The translations under genes and the position numbers were made by a program. The notes under the pieces are model-generated. The model saw only the letters and a program-made list of their open reading frames with translations, did not search any database and was not told where the DNA came from. Positions 27,580 to 35,683 of a DNA stretch of 64,000 nucleotides are shown piece after piece. The number at the start of each line of letters is the position of its first letter. Within the stretch, counting starts at the first letter, position 1. Source of the DNA: Mesonia oceanica (GTDB taxonomy: Bacteria > Bacteroidota > Bacteroidia > Flavobacteriales > Flavobacteriaceae); contig NZ_CABVMM010000004.1 of the NCBI RefSeq assembly GCF_902499555.1, positions 186,001 to 250,000 of the forward strand, in the 5' to 3' direction.

Positions 27580-28524
27580 CTATTGTTGAATTGCGATATC
27601 AGGATCTAAATAATCGGGCGTCCCATCGTTATTAGTATCGGTGAAAATAATTTCATCCTCTGTAATTATTCCATCTCCATTGGCATCATTGACCTCAATT
27701 TCATCTATCGTTAATACACCATCACCATCATCATCAGGATCTAAGTAATTAGGTACTCCATCTCCATCGATATCCTCATCCTGTTCAAAATAGATTCCAT
27801 CATTATCAATATCTTCCATATAAGAAGGAATCCCATCTCCATCGTGATCCATTTGTATGGCCGCAAGCATTTTAAACTTAAACATAATTGGCTCATATTC
27901 ACTTGGATAACCATTAAAATAAGCCAATCCCGCAGGTACAAAAACCACTCCCATGCCAAAATCATCATTATAACTAACAGAACCATCCTCATTTTCCTCA
28001 AAACCGGAAGCTCCTTTAAATTCTATCAATGCTTCTGAAAATCCAGATATTAAACCAGGTCCCTGACTACCTAATATATTAAAGCTAACAGGCAAATTAC
28101 TCCCATCAAACTCATTACCATTAAAATTCTCTCCAGCATAGGTTATAATTACCCGGTCTGCTTTGGTGGGTTGATAGCTTTCTTCCGCCCCTTTTCTAAC
28201 CTGTATATAGTACAATTCATAAGTTATTTCTCCTTGTGTAACCTCCTTCATTTTCAAATCATCAGACTCCATAATGGAAGTTCTATCTGCATTTTCTCCC
28301 GCAATGGTATCTATAACGATCTCTTGTGTTAAGGGATTATCACCCGAAGCAGGAACAAGTTCAAAAAAGTGGGTAGAAAGATATTCCTCTATATCTTCTG
28401 CATTTTCTATATAGACTTCTTCTTCATCTCTTAAAGAAATGGAAGTATCATCATCACTATTACAACTTATGATAAAGGCAGAAAATATAATTAAGACCCC
28501 AAAAAATTTACAGTATTTCATCAT
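27580..28524 (-). CDS. FKBP-type peptidyl-prolyl isomerase lipoprotein with Asp-rich repeats
   Basis: This is a surface or periplasmic lipoprotein (signal ...[13 protein letters not shown]). A central FKBP-like domain spans roughly residues 110-220 ([55 protein letters not shown]). After it comes a chain of DxDxDG calcium-binding-type repeats ([57 protein letters not shown]), like thrombospondin type-3 units. FKBPs speed proline isomerisation during folding. I start at the ATG at 28524 because the first seven residues of the longer frame would spoil the lipoprotein signal. It is convergent with amt. Confidence 0.85.
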   Translation of the reverse strand: MMKYCKFFGVLIIFSAFIISCNSDDDTSISLRDEEEVYIENAEDIEEYLSTHFFELVPASGDNPLTQEIVIDTIAGENADRTSIMESDDLKMKEVTQGEITYELYYIQVRKGAEESYQPTKADRVIITYAGENFNGNEFDGSNLPVSFNILGSQGPGLISGFSEALIEFKGASGFEENEDGSVSYNDDFGMGVVFVPAGLAYFNGYPSEYEPIMFKFKMLAAIQMDHDGDGIPSYMEDIDNDGIYFEQDEDIDGDGVPNYLDPDDDGDGVLTIDEIEVNDANGDGIITEDEIIFTDTNNDGTPDYLDPDIAIQQ

Positions 28525-28560
28525 TGCTTTAAATTTAGCCCGCAAGATACAATTTTCTTA

Positions 28561-28568
28561 TATTTTTG
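28561..28568 (+). promoter_or_regulatory. Putative -7 box for the S4-protein/phosphoribosyltransferase pair
   Basis: TATTTTTG matches TAnnTTTG, 23 nt before the ATG at 28592. Confidence 0.5.
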
Positions 28569-28591
28569 TATAACGAAATAAATCCTCTTTT

Positions 28592-28981
28592 ATGCGTGTA
28601 GATAAATATTTATGGTGCGTTCGATATTTTAAAACCCGAAGTATTGCTACTAATGCTTGTAAAAAAAGTCATGTAAAAGTAAATGGAGATGTGGTAAAAC
28701 CTTCTCGGGAAGTTTACCCTACAGATAAAATTGAAATAAGAAAAAACCAAATTAATTATAAAATTGAAGTGTTAGATATTCCACCTTCAAGGGTTGGCGC
28801 TAAATTGGTAAATATTTATTTAACCGATATTACCCCTAAGGAAAATCTTGAAAAATTAGATTTGCTTAAATATTCTAAAGATTATTATAGAAAAAAAGGA
28901 ACCGGAAGACCTACCAAAAAAGATAGAAGGGATATTGACGATTGGTTTGATATAGATCATAAAGATAAAGAAGAAATATAA
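28592..28981 (+). CDS. S4-domain RNA-binding protein (Hsp15-like)
   Basis: This 129-residue protein opens with an S4 RNA-binding domain (MRVDKYLWCVRYFKTRSIAT, HVKVNGDVVKPSREV, KIEIR), the same layout as Hsp15, which in E. coli binds stalled 50S subunits carrying peptidyl-tRNA. The C-terminus is charged and basic (RKKGTGRPTKKDRRD). The phosphoribosyltransferase gene starts 2 bp after its stop. Confidence 0.88.
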   Translation: MRVDKYLWCVRYFKTRSIATNACKKSHVKVNGDVVKPSREVYPTDKIEIRKNQINYKIEVLDIPPSRVGAKLVNIYLTDITPKENLEKLDLLKYSKDYYRKKGTGRPTKKDRRDIDDWFDIDHKDKEEI

Positions 28982-28983
28982 CT

Positions 28984-29487
28984 ATGACTGCAAAAAAAAC
29001 GCTCATACTCAATCATCAACAGATTGAGCACAAAATTAAAAGAATGGCTTATCAGGTTTATGAAAGCAATGTAAATGAAACTGAAATAATTATTGCCGGC
29101 ATAGCGAAAAATGGTTTTGTTTTAGCTGAAAAATTAGCCGCTGCTTTACAGAATATTTCAGATTTAAAAATCGAATTATGCGAAGTAAAACTGGATAAAA
29201 AAAATCCTTTAGCGGGAGCCAATACCTCTCTTACTCCTGATGATTATAAAAATAAATCTATCATTTTGGTAGATGATGTACTTAACTCGGGTTCTACTCT
29301 TATTTACGGAGTAAAACATTTTTTAGAAGTTCCTTTAAAGAAATTCCAGACCGCTGTATTGGTCGATAGGAGTCATAAAAAATTCCCAGTAAAAGCAGAT
29401 GTAAAAGGTATTTCTTTATCTACTTCCCTTAACGAAACAGTCAAGGTAAGCTTTGGTAAAAACAGTAAAGCAGAATTACTGGAGTAA
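28984..29487 (+). CDS. PyrR-like phosphoribosyltransferase
   Basis: This type-I phosphoribosyltransferase of 167 residues has a clear PRPP-binding loop, SIILVDDVLNSGSTL (residues about 96-110). The fold and the preceding IIIAGIAKNGFVLAEKL segment resemble PyrR (uracil PRTase/pyr regulator) and hypoxanthine-type enzymes. Which base it uses, or whether it regulates pyrimidine genes, cannot be decided here; no pyr gene is near. Its last 12 bp overlap the convergent aroK gene. Confidence 0.8.
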   Translation: MTAKKTLILNHQQIEHKIKRMAYQVYESNVNETEIIIAGIAKNGFVLAEKLAAALQNISDLKIELCEVKLDKKNPLAGANTSLTPDDYKNKSIILVDDVLNSGSTLIYGVKHFLEVPLKKFQTAVLVDRSHKKFPVKADVKGISLSTSLNETVKVSFGKNSKAELLE

Positions 29488-29997
29488 ATTTATAATTTCT
29501 TCAGTAAGTTCTTCTACGCTTTTGGCATTTGCATCTATCATAAAATCGCTTTGTAAATAATAGAACTGTCTTTCAAAAAGGTGTTTTCGTATATATTCTT
29601 CTAACTTTTCTTCTGTTTGAAGATGATTAATTAGAGGTCTTTTTTGCTTTTCATTAATTAATCGCGCTGTTAAGTTTTGCGGGGTCATTTTTAAATAGAA
29701 AAGCTTTACATGTTCATTACTTTTTAATAAATGTAAATTATTAGCATAACACGGTGTGCCTCCTCCCAGAGAAATTACTTCATTTTTTGAAGTTTTCAAA
29801 ACCTCATTTAACACTATATTTTCTATTTTTCTGAAATAAATTTCTCCATTTTCTTGAAAAATATCAGTAATTGAAGAATTTTCTTTTTTCTCTATTTCTG
29901 TATCAATTTCTAGAAAATCTACATTTAATTTTTCCGATAACAATTGACCCACAGTACTTTTGCCACATCCCATATAACCACACAGAACTATTTTCAT
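29476..29997 (-). CDS. aroK: Shikimate kinase
   Basis: AroK phosphorylates shikimate at the 3-OH with ATP. The 173-residue protein has a Walker A loop GYMGCGKST (residues 7-15), the shikimate-binding DTEIEKKENSSITDIF and FRKIE segments, the GGGTP motif and the LID arginine region (NEKQKRPLI). The length is standard. It is convergent with the phosphoribosyltransferase (12 bp overlap) and upstream of the tRNA cluster. Confidence 0.95.
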   Translation of the reverse strand: MKIVLCGYMGCGKSTVGQLLSEKLNVDFLEIDTEIEKKENSSITDIFQENGEIYFRKIENIVLNEVLKTSKNEVISLGGGTPCYANNLHLLKSNEHVKLFYLKMTPQNLTARLINEKQKRPLINHLQTEEKLEEYIRKHLFERQFYYLQSDFMIDANAKSVEELTEEIINLLQ

Positions 29998-30061
29998 AAA
30001 CTTTAATTTTATTCAAAAATCAGTAATTTTTAAGAAATTACAAATTTATCTAAAAATAGCC

Positions 30062-30091
30062 TTGGTAAATTGATAAAACACATTATATTTG
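30062..30091 (+). promoter_or_regulatory. sigma-ABfr promoter of the tRNA cluster
   Basis: TTG (30062-30064), exactly 19 nt, then TATATTTG (30084-30091), a full match to the TTG-N19-TAnnTTTG consensus, about 30 nt before the first tRNA. Confidence 0.8.
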
Positions 30092-30121
30092 CACCCGCAT
30101 TCGCAAAACGAATGTTGGAGA

Positions 30122-30194
30122 GATCTGGTAGCTCAGTTGGTAGAGCATCTCCCTTTTAAGGAGAGGGTCCTGGGTTCGAGCCCCAGCCAGATCA
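30122..30194 (+). tRNA. tRNA-Lys(TTT)
   Basis: A 73-nt cloverleaf: acceptor GATCTGG/CCAGATC plus discriminator A; D arm with AGCTCAGTTGGTAGAGC; anticodon stem TCTCC/GGAGA with loop CTTTTAA (anticodon TTT, lysine); T arm with GGTTCGAGCC. CCA is not encoded. Confidence 0.97.
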
Positions 30195-30244
30195 CTTTAT
30201 TTTTTATGGTTTTAGAAAAAAAATCATAGTTCTTTTTTATAATG

Positions 30245-30317
30245 GATCTGGTAGCTCAGTTGGTAGAGCATCTCCCTTTTAAGGAGAGGGTCCTGGGTTC
30301 GAGCCCCAGCCAGATCA
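30245..30317 (+). tRNA. tRNA-Lys(TTT), second identical copy
   Basis: All 73 positions match the tRNA-Lys at 30122; the copies are 50 bp apart. The flanks differ, so it is a genuine tandem duplication of the gene only. Confidence 0.97.
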
Positions 30318-30352
30318 CTTCTTCTTATTTTATAAGATATCCTTTTTATTGA

Positions 30353-30436
30353 GCCCAGGTGCTGGAATTGGTAGACAGGCATGGTTGAGGGCCATGTGTC
30401 CATTAGGGCGTATGGGTTCGACTCCCATCCTGGGCA
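30353..30436 (+). tRNA. tRNA-Leu(GAG)
   Basis: An 84-nt class-II tRNA with acceptor GCCCAGG/CCTGGGC plus A, anticodon stem CATGG/CCATG with loop TTGAGGG (anticodon GAG, leucine), a long variable arm and T loop GGTTCGACTCC. It probably belongs to the same transcript as the two tRNA-Lys genes. Confidence 0.96.
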
Positions 30437-30498
30437 CTTTTAGTGATCATTAGTCACTATTTATTCTTTAATGATTATTTCGCACCTAATTTGCTACT

Positions 30499-31662
30499 TT
30501 ACTGGAAATTTCTTACTATTTCTTCCATACGCATTACTTTTTCCCCTTTACAGTAAGGATAAGCACAAGAAGGTATTTCATAACAACTACCATTAAATCT
30601 ATAATCTATTTCTCCAGATACTAACACACCAATCACTTTATTGGTATAAAAATTAAAAACCGGAGAACCAGAATTTCCTTGAAAACTATCTAAGGAAGTG
30701 TAGTAATAAAAATAATTCTCATTTTCTGTAATAGATGCATTTAAAGCTACTTTAATAGGTAAACCATTAGGATAACCAATACTGTATATTTCATTTTTCT
30801 CTTTATGAATAGCTGTGGATTTTTCCCATTCCAATATGGGACGATTAAAATTTCTATCTACACTAAATACAACAGCATCCATCTCTTCATTCTTTTTTGT
30901 TACTTCTTGTGGATAGTAAATATCATCTTTACTTATAAATGAGTCCACTACACCATACATAGAAATCACCTTATAATCAAAAATCACTGCGTAGTATTTT
31001 AATGGTCTTTGAAAAACGTGTAGCGCGGTTAGCATACTTTTTTTATCGAATATAAACGCCGTACCTTCACCTACACTGGGTTGATTATAAAAAGCAATCC
31101 CCTCACAGAGATTAAATTTCTCACCTAATTTCTGAGAGATATTTAATTTATATAGATCTTTCGATATTTGGTCTAATTTTTCAATTTCTACAATCATCCC
31201 CACGGACTGGCTTATGGTTAGGATATCATTTTGCCAAGGAGTAGACTGACTAAATTGGATAAGCTCAATTCGACTGTCATAATCAGAAGGTCCTTTAAGA
31301 CGAGGTGTCCTTTCTTTACCATCTTTACTAATTGAATCTTTTCTATCACGCCAATCTTCAATTACACTTTTAGGACTAGCCTTTTGTTGATACAGAGTCT
31401 GACTATCAATCTCTTGAATATAAAAATCTTGGTTGCTTTCTAATAATTGAGATTGTCCTTTATTGCCTTGCTCTTCCTTTAAAATTTGTTCTTCGATAAT
31501 TACTTCCTCAAAGACTTTTTGATCTTGAAAAGCATCCAAGTTTTGTTTTTGGAATTTGAATTTTTTAGCTGATTGCTTCTGCTTTACAGCAATACTATCC
31601 TGATCCTGGGCAGATACATTTATACTCCATACGATGAATAAGAGCGAAAAATAGCGCACCAT
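30499..31662 (-). CDS. Secreted trypsin-like serine protease
   Basis: This 387-residue protein has a signal peptide (FSLLFIVWSINVSAQ). The first ~140 mature residues are hydrophilic, Gln/Glu/Lys-rich and match nothing I know. Residues about 190-350 form a trypsin-fold (S1-type) protease with all three catalytic residues readable: H215 in MLTALHVF, D262 in EEMDAVVFSVD, S331 in SFQGNSGSPVF. The C-terminus holds a small Cys cluster (CYEIPSCAYPYC). It starts 5 bp after the stop of the 934-residue gene, so the two form an operon and probably act together. The target is unknown. Confidence 0.8.
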   Translation of the reverse strand: MVRYFSLLFIVWSINVSAQDQDSIAVKQKQSAKKFKFQKQNLDAFQDQKVFEEVIIEEQILKEEQGNKGQSQLLESNQDFYIQEIDSQTLYQQKASPKSVIEDWRDRKDSISKDGKERTPRLKGPSDYDSRIELIQFSQSTPWQNDILTISQSVGMIVEIEKLDQISKDLYKLNISQKLGEKFNLCEGIAFYNQPSVGEGTAFIFDKKSMLTALHVFQRPLKYYAVIFDYKVISMYGVVDSFISKDDIYYPQEVTKKNEEMDAVVFSVDRNFNRPILEWEKSTAIHKEKNEIYSIGYPNGLPIKVALNASITENENYFYYYTSLDSFQGNSGSPVFNFYTNKVIGVLVSGEIDYRFNGSCYEIPSCAYPYCKGEKVMRMEEIVRNFQ

Positions 31663-31667
31663 AGCTT

Positions 31668-34472
31668 CTAATTTTTATAGTTGGAAGAAAGCGTCACCAG
31701 CGGGATATCTATAGTTATTCCTACCCCAACTCTATAAGATTCGACAGAAGTAAAATCAGATGAATTGTCATCTGTAGGGATATCCCTTAGTTTGGGTCCG
31801 TATTGAAAACCTAAGTTAAAAGCAAATGGAGAATTCTTAAACCCAAACACCACATAAGCTCCAGGGGAAAATATATCTTTAAACTCAAAATCAGAAAGGG
31901 TTTCAGTAGCATTAGAATCATCAAATCGAAACCGTACTGGAGCTGCAATGTCAATTACAGGAAAGTATATACCGAAAGTATTGAAGCAACCCAAAAATTC
32001 GCCTGAACCCCAAGGCTGTATGTAAAAACCTACGGGAGCTGTAAATCCCACAAATTCTGCATCTTCAAAATCATCACTTATCTCTTTCCCTCCCAAAATC
32101 CCCGGGAAAGCATTTATTGAATAATAGCTTTTTACGTTTTCTTTTAAACGAGAACTTCCTACCGGCAAAACAAAAGCTTCAATTGCTTTTTCATAGGCTT
32201 CAGGGCCATCGGCTACCGCCACATCATTTACAAAATGAATCAATTTAACGAGCTGTGGTTTTGATTTGACATTATCTGATTCTAACAATCCGGGTAAAAA
32301 GGCATTGTATGTCTCCCAAAGTTCCCTTTCAGCTTCTATCTTAGGTTCTTCTCCCAGCACCAGTTGATTAAATAATTCATCCTGATAAGCATCGAATTTA
32401 TTATCAATATATACTTTAGTTAATGAATCTAAACTTTTATATGATTTAAGTTTTTGATATTTTTCTTTAAAAGCTTTGCTATCTATTCCAAAGTAATTCA
32501 ACAATTTACCTTTATCATCACTAATAGCGTCAATTAAATTTTTTCTATTAGTGTTATAAGAATTCCAATCCCAATTACCATCTTTAAATCCTTTGATCAG
32601 ATTATCAAGATTGGTGGCAATTGTATTTAATTCATCATTAGTTTTAAATTTTAAATGAAGTATTTCCAGCTGGTTTTTATTTTCATTCCAGATAGCTTCT
32701 TTTTCTTTATCATTTATAACTTTATTTAAGCTTAATACTTTAGTCAGAGAAATTAAATCATTATTAACCTTTAAAATAGATTGAAGACGGGTTGAATATA
32801 TAGCCAGTTCTGAATTATTTGAACCACTCATCATTAAAGGAACTTCTAAAGTTTTCGTAATCGCATTGGTATAACGTTTTTCGTATAAATCTAAACTAAT
32901 ATCATTCGCCAGATAAGCGGTTTTAAAATAAGGTTCTAAATTTCGGGAGGTAAGCGTATCAGCACCTGCTTCTTCTAAAATCCAATCTGCAGCAATACTT
33001 ACTTCCTCAGCAAAGCCTACTATATCTTCTATTAATTGATGTACCTCAGCGTATGCTAATTTTTCTTCATTTTTGTTTTTCTTTTTGATCTCTAAAAACT
33101 GGTCGTGCAAACGCTCGGCATGTTTTACCACCGGAATAACCTGATGATTTAAAAAGTTATGGATGGTATCGATTCTTTTAACATCATATACTAATGTGGC
33201 TAGCAAATTATCCTTAGCACCTTGTTTATCTTTAATGTGGTAGTAATTTTTATTTTGTTGATAGAGAAACCCAAAATACAGGTAACAAAAATCTTTTTGG
33301 CTACCATAATTCGCCATAAAATCGGTAGTAACAAACCTCACTTCTCCATTTTCTACGATGGTTAAACTATAAGCTAACATACTCGCCAGGTGCAATCCTT
33401 CTGCGATATCCTTTTTAGTTCCTGTCTCTGTTCTCCATCGGTTTAAGTTTCTACTATTGCTAACAATTTCAAAATAATCTACGGGACTTTTAATTTTAGT
33501 GACTTGATCTAAAATTTCCAATCCTTCAAAAGCAAAATCCAGTTCTGGATTGTTAGCAATCAACAAGCTCATTCTTGGCGTATATCTTAAATTGGCTGCA
33601 TTGGGCACCAAATTGGCTAGATCTTGCTCTATATACTGTTTTAAATCGTCACTGAATTGCAGAAGCTGATTGGCATCAAAGTTGGCTAGGTAGGCAAAGG
33701 TGGTAGGCAATAATACCTCTAGCTCATAAAGTTCTGGATGTTCTTCTTTATTTTTTAGAAATTCCTGTATGTTTTGAATCGCATTTAAAGTGAGCTCTTC
33801 TTTAATGCGTTTTACCAAGAACCGGCTCAATCCGTCAATCCCATCTACCAGAATATCACCACCGGCAAAAGGCAAACTTTTTTGAATGGACTGTGCATTA
33901 TTATTAATAGCATACGAATCGAACTTATTATCATTTAAAGTTTCATACTTCTTTTTAAATTTATCTATAATCGTATCTAAAAATTTATTTTTATTTAGGT
34001 GTTTTTTTATCTCATCGAAAACTTTATTGTCACCTGCGTATAGTGCTTTATAATAATAATTTTTATCAGTTGATAATTGAGTTTTTAATTCTTTTAAATT
34101 TTTAACTTCAGTTTCTTTTAAATCATCTCTTTTTATTTTTAAATTATAGGTTTCCAAACTTTTAGTATAGATTAGTCGAAAATCATTAAGTTTCAACATT
34201 GTATCCTTTCCTTTTTCTGTATCCTTTCCTTCTTTCTTATATTCATATGTAATTTCAGTATCAAAATCCTCTCCTAAATAAGTTTTAAAAATTGCAATCA
34301 CCTGGCTACGGTCCCTGGCGATATCTTCCTGAAAAGTTTCCAGGTTAACTGTTTGGTAATCCTTATGTAAAAGATCGATTAATTTTGCGGCATCTCCGGC
34401 TATAGGAGCTGACTTTTGAGACCAAATTGATACTGAATAAATCAGCATAATAAATGTGATAAAATTTTTCAT
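31668..34472 (-). CDS. Large secreted protein of unknown function, partner of the trypsin-like protease
   Basis: This 934-residue protein has a signal peptide (MKNFITFIMLIYSVSIWSQ). Residues about 20-790 are predominantly helical, Lys/Asp/Glu-rich and without recognisable domains. The last ~130 residues switch to beta-rich sequence (VGFTAPVGFYIQPWGSGEF, SPGAYVVFGFKNSPFAFNLG, SYRVGVGITIDIPLVTLSS) that looks like outer-membrane barrel strands. There is no lipobox and no T9SS sorting tail. It is the first gene of a two-gene operon with the secreted protease. I do not recognise a family; a surface scaffold, protease substrate or inhibitor are all possible. Confidence 0.6.
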   Translation of the reverse strand: MKNFITFIMLIYSVSIWSQKSAPIAGDAAKLIDLLHKDYQTVNLETFQEDIARDRSQVIAIFKTYLGEDFDTEITYEYKKEGKDTEKGKDTMLKLNDFRLIYTKSLETYNLKIKRDDLKETEVKNLKELKTQLSTDKNYYYKALYAGDNKVFDEIKKHLNKNKFLDTIIDKFKKKYETLNDNKFDSYAINNNAQSIQKSLPFAGGDILVDGIDGLSRFLVKRIKEELTLNAIQNIQEFLKNKEEHPELYELEVLLPTTFAYLANFDANQLLQFSDDLKQYIEQDLANLVPNAANLRYTPRMSLLIANNPELDFAFEGLEILDQVTKIKSPVDYFEIVSNSRNLNRWRTETGTKKDIAEGLHLASMLAYSLTIVENGEVRFVTTDFMANYGSQKDFCYLYFGFLYQQNKNYYHIKDKQGAKDNLLATLVYDVKRIDTIHNFLNHQVIPVVKHAERLHDQFLEIKKKNKNEEKLAYAEVHQLIEDIVGFAEEVSIAADWILEEAGADTLTSRNLEPYFKTAYLANDISLDLYEKRYTNAITKTLEVPLMMSGSNNSELAIYSTRLQSILKVNNDLISLTKVLSLNKVINDKEKEAIWNENKNQLEILHLKFKTNDELNTIATNLDNLIKGFKDGNWDWNSYNTNRKNLIDAISDDKGKLLNYFGIDSKAFKEKYQKLKSYKSLDSLTKVYIDNKFDAYQDELFNQLVLGEEPKIEAERELWETYNAFLPGLLESDNVKSKPQLVKLIHFVNDVAVADGPEAYEKAIEAFVLPVGSSRLKENVKSYYSINAFPGILGGKEISDDFEDAEFVGFTAPVGFYIQPWGSGEFLGCFNTFGIYFPVIDIAAPVRFRFDDSNATETLSDFEFKDIFSPGAYVVFGFKNSPFAFNLGFQYGPKLRDIPTDDNSSDFTSVESYRVGVGITIDIPLVTLSSNYKN

Positions 34473-34792
34473 AATAATGGTTGGTTTAATAAAAAGGTTA
34501 ATTTTTACTTAAATTACAAAAAAAACAGTATACCAAACACTATCGCATATCATTTTAATCACATAATAATCAACCTAATAGACCCAATTAAATAAATTAG
34601 TGTATTTTTTACTTAAATTAAATTCAGATACCTCTTTACTATTTAAAACCTAAAAAATTGAAATGAAACAGTCAACTACAGTAAATTTACTCGGTTACCC
34701 TAAAACTAAAAATCATTTTGTTTAACTATTTAACTTTATTTTTAAACAAAATAAAATTCTTTGTAGTAGGTTTGAAACCATAACCTAACGCA
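34473..34792. promoter_or_regulatory. Carotenoid-cluster control region with an 11-bp inverted repeat
   Basis: This 320-bp gene-free region lies between the divergent 934-residue gene and the MerR regulator. ATTTTGTTTAA (34715-34725) is repeated as its exact reverse complement TTAAACAAAAT (34742-34752), spacer 16 nt. It ends 40 bp before the MerR ATG, a good position for a MerR/CarH-type operator over the crt promoter. A clean -33/-7 pair was not identified. Confidence 0.5.
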
Positions 34793-35683
34793 ATGTCTTA
34801 CATTAAGAAACAATTCAGTATTAAAGACCTTGAAGTTCTTAGCGGCATTAAAGCTCATACATTAAGAATGTGGGAAAAACGCTATAGTGTTTTAACACCA
34901 GAGCGCACCGAAACCAACATTAGATCCTACGGGTTAGATGATTTACAAAAATTATTGAATATTTCTTTCTTAAATGAAAATGGTTATAAAATTTCCCGTA
35001 TTTCTAAATTAAAAGATGATGAAATTGCAAACTTGGTCAAGAATATTTCTTCAACCAACAACAGTAATGACCGAGCTATTAAGTCTTTTAAACTTTCGAT
35101 GTACAATTTTGACCAAAACTTATTCTTTAAAACCTACAATAGCTTATTAAAGACAAAAAACTTCCGGGAAATTTTTCAGCAAGTATTTATTCCTTTATTA
35201 GAAAGTATTGGGATGTTATGGCAAACCAATTCTATACATCCAGTACACGAACATTTTATTTCTAATCTAATTAAACAAAAACTCTTGCTGAACATAGAAA
35301 AACTTCAACAGGAAAAACCAGCGAAAACCGATAAAAATTTTGTGCTTTTTTTACCTGAAGATGAAATGCACGACTTAGCCATTCTCTATGCGAACTATGA
35401 AATTTTATCACACGGTTATCCAACTATCTATCTGGGACAAAGCTTACCTATGGAAGATTTAACGTTTTTGGATAAAGTGTACGATAAGCTTCGGTTTATT
35501 AGTTATTTTACAATACAGCCTCAAGATCCGGATAAGTACTTAGAAGATTTTCATCATCAAATCATCAAAAAATTAGACTGTGAATTATGGGTTTTAGGCA
35601 AACGCTGCAATTCTACGGTTAAATTACCTTCAGAAAAAATCAAAGTGATGGATTCTATAGAGGAACTAGTAAGAAAATTATAA
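34793..35683 (+). CDS. CarH/LitR-like MerR-family regulator of the carotenoid genes
   Basis: This 296-residue regulator has an N-terminal MerR winged helix (FSIKDLEVLSGIKAHTLRMW, then EKRYSVLTPERTETNIRSY) and a C-terminal cobalamin-binding-type module. The W-x9-E-H motif of photoreceptor CarH proteins is intact (W143, E153-H154). The B12 motif DxHxxG reads E191-M-H193-D-L-A196, so the axial-ligand histidine stays but the glycine is Ala. At the expected spacings SxL is S237-Y-F239 and GG is G269-K. It directly precedes crtI (no gap). By analogy with CarA/CarH it should repress crt genes until light or stress; whether it still binds B12 is open. Confidence 0.85.
   Translation: MSYIKKQFSIKDLEVLSGIKAHTLRMWEKRYSVLTPERTETNIRSYGLDDLQKLLNISFLNENGYKISRISKLKDDEIANLVKNISSTNNSNDRAIKSFKLSMYNFDQNLFFKTYNSLLKTKNFREIFQQVFIPLLESIGMLWQTNSIHPVHEHFISNLIKQKLLLNIEKLQQEKPAKTDKNFVLFLPEDEMHDLAILYANYEILSHGYPTIYLGQSLPMEDLTFLDKVYDKLRFISYFTIQPQDPDKYLEDFHHQIIKKLDCELWVLGKRCNSTVKLPSEKIKVMDSIEELVRKL

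Noticed and set aside
30122..30317. Tandem identical tRNA-Lys as attachment-site duplication of an integrated element
   Set aside because: Both copies are full-length functional cloverleafs only 50 bp apart, and no integrase or phage gene follows; a simple gene duplication explains them.
30499..34472. Protease pair as an anti-phage defence system
   Set aside because: Both products have signal peptides and would act outside the cytoplasm; no nucleotide-sensing or nucleic-acid-acting domain is visible. Kept as a module of unknown function instead.
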